Shown in pieces: positions 61,897 to 64,000 of a DNA stretch of 64,000 nt. Position numbers and translations under genes: made by a program. Source of the DNA: Pedobacter sp. FW305-3-2-15-E-R2A2 (GTDB lineage Bacteria > Bacteroidota > Bacteroidia > Sphingobacteriales > Sphingobacteriaceae); the NCBI RefSeq assembly GCF_038446955.1, contig NZ_CP151803.1:5890001-5954000 (forward strand), given 5' to 3'. The notes beneath the pieces were generated by a model. That model made no database searches, was not told where the DNA came from, and saw nothing but the letters and a program-made list of their open reading frames with translations. The stretch's first letter is position 1. Every line of letters starts with the position of its first letter.

Positions 61897-62073
61897 ATTT
61901 AATATCAGCAGCGGTTATTGTTCTGAGGTGTCTCATTTACAATCCTTTTTGCCTCATCTAATACCTGCTTTCAGTATGGAACACTATTATGATGTTTCAT
62001 CCTATGGGTTTTCTTTTTTGAGATTTTTTTGTCATTTATATCATTTACGTAGCGAGTAGTCTGAACTACTCCA

Positions 62074-63596
<1,523 letters not shown>

Positions 63597-63930
63597 AAAA
63601 TGTGTGGTTTGAACGCTGACCATTCTTAACTTGTTAATAATAGTCTTTATTCTTTTTTTTGTATTGTCTGTCAGATTCTGACTTGAAAAAATAGCTTTGG
63701 TTTTCATGTACTTTGAAACGATACTATCTTACCTCGCTACGCTATAAATGACATCTCTTTAATGAACTTTTCGAATCTCCTCGCGGTTCTTCTTTTATGT
63801 TGCAATCTTCGTTTCTCTGTTTCCTCCAGGTCTTAATGTTCCTGGTGTCAGTTTCAAACTTCTGATCGTTTCAGTCTTTTTGTTTTTGTTATCAAACTCC
63901 GTTTGGTAACCCCCGTTTTTGTTGGGACTG
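63597..63930 (-). other. Leader of the rRNA operon
   Basis: About 330 nt between the operon promoter and the 16S 5' end. It is AT-rich, with no open reading frame of note. It should contain the 5' strand of the 16S processing stem and antitermination signals, but I could not pinpoint either with confidence. Confidence 0.6.
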
Positions 63931-63961
63931 CAAAGGTAGAAATCTTTTTGTTATTGTCAAG
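63931..63961 (-). promoter_or_regulatory. Promoter of the rRNA operon
   Basis: On the minus strand: CTTG (63961-63958), 19 bases, TACCTTTG (63938-63931). It is the strongest promoter match in the window, with TTGACA at the -33 region, and drives the 16S-Ile-Ala-23S-5S transcript. Confidence 0.8.
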
Positions 63962-64000
63962 CTTTTTGTGAAACTTTTTTACTTTGTTTTATTTGGTTAA

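Overview
The window looks like a chromosomal segment from a Bacteroidota member, most likely Sphingobacteriaceae close to Pedobacter. Signs are the SusC/SusD pair, the fused isobutyryl-CoA mutase, PafA-type phosphatase, short RpoD-like sigma factor, DUF4783, HU-CCDC81/SPOR protein, many lipoprotein or Ala-Gln-type signal peptides, and promoters of the Bacteroidota form TTTG-N19-TAnnTTTG. No phage, transposase, integrase, CRISPR array or clear island was seen; this is mostly core chromosome. The genus is inferred from overall gene content, not from a search.

Layout. 1-2538 (minus): DUF4783 protein, nadC, plsY and a truncated M48 metallopeptidase, probably one operon, divergent from gpmI and an overlapping lipoprotein gene (2690-4743). 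4744-5045 is an intergenic region unusually rich in inverted repeats, including a perfect 36-nt palindrome. 5046-7418: a membrane PAS sensor that keeps the phospho-acceptor helix but has no ATPase domain, a single-domain response regulator, and a secreted TPR protein. 7798-13029: lon with a sigma-54-like promoter, a small outer-membrane-type protein, an LpxR-like lipid A deacylase, arfB and cmk (apparently leaderless). 13305-19697: TetR regulator plus complete RND efflux pump. 19806-23037: OmpR/EnvZ-type pair, a lysine/alanine-rich exported peptide behind an OmpR-type direct repeat, and a DUF1080 lipoprotein. 23042-25774: serC translationally coupled to a divergent RpoD-like sigma factor, facing an Lrp regulator. 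25959-29478: two PepSY membrane proteins flanking a GlxA-type regulator. 29798-33934: rpsA, a GH20 hexosaminidase and a DCC protein. 34146-35628: pyrR-pyrB.

35761-44159 is the most interesting block: six genes in one direction encoding a giant periplasmic TPR protein, a plugless outer-membrane barrel, a cytoplasmic-HU/transmembrane/SPOR protein, ExbB, ExbD and TonB. Together they span nucleoid side, inner membrane, peptidoglycan and outer membrane, resembling Tol-Pal in architecture. folC, a PafA-like phosphatase and icmF follow (44182-50751). On the minus strand come a ROK regulator and SusC/SusD transporter (50829-56894), an acyl-ACP desaturase (57167-58147), and a complete rRNA operon reading leftward from 63960: 16S, tRNA-Ile(GAT), tRNA-Ala(TGC), 23S, 5S.

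How the genes work together: the envelope dominates (efflux, lipid A trimming, TonB-energised uptake, desaturated acyl chains, phospholipid synthesis by PlsY), beside housekeeping genes for translation (rpsA, arfB, rRNA), nucleotide supply (cmk, pyrR, pyrB), cofactors (nadC, folC) and serine synthesis (serC). Boundaries of rRNAs are approximate, and all functional calls rest on recognising motifs by eye.
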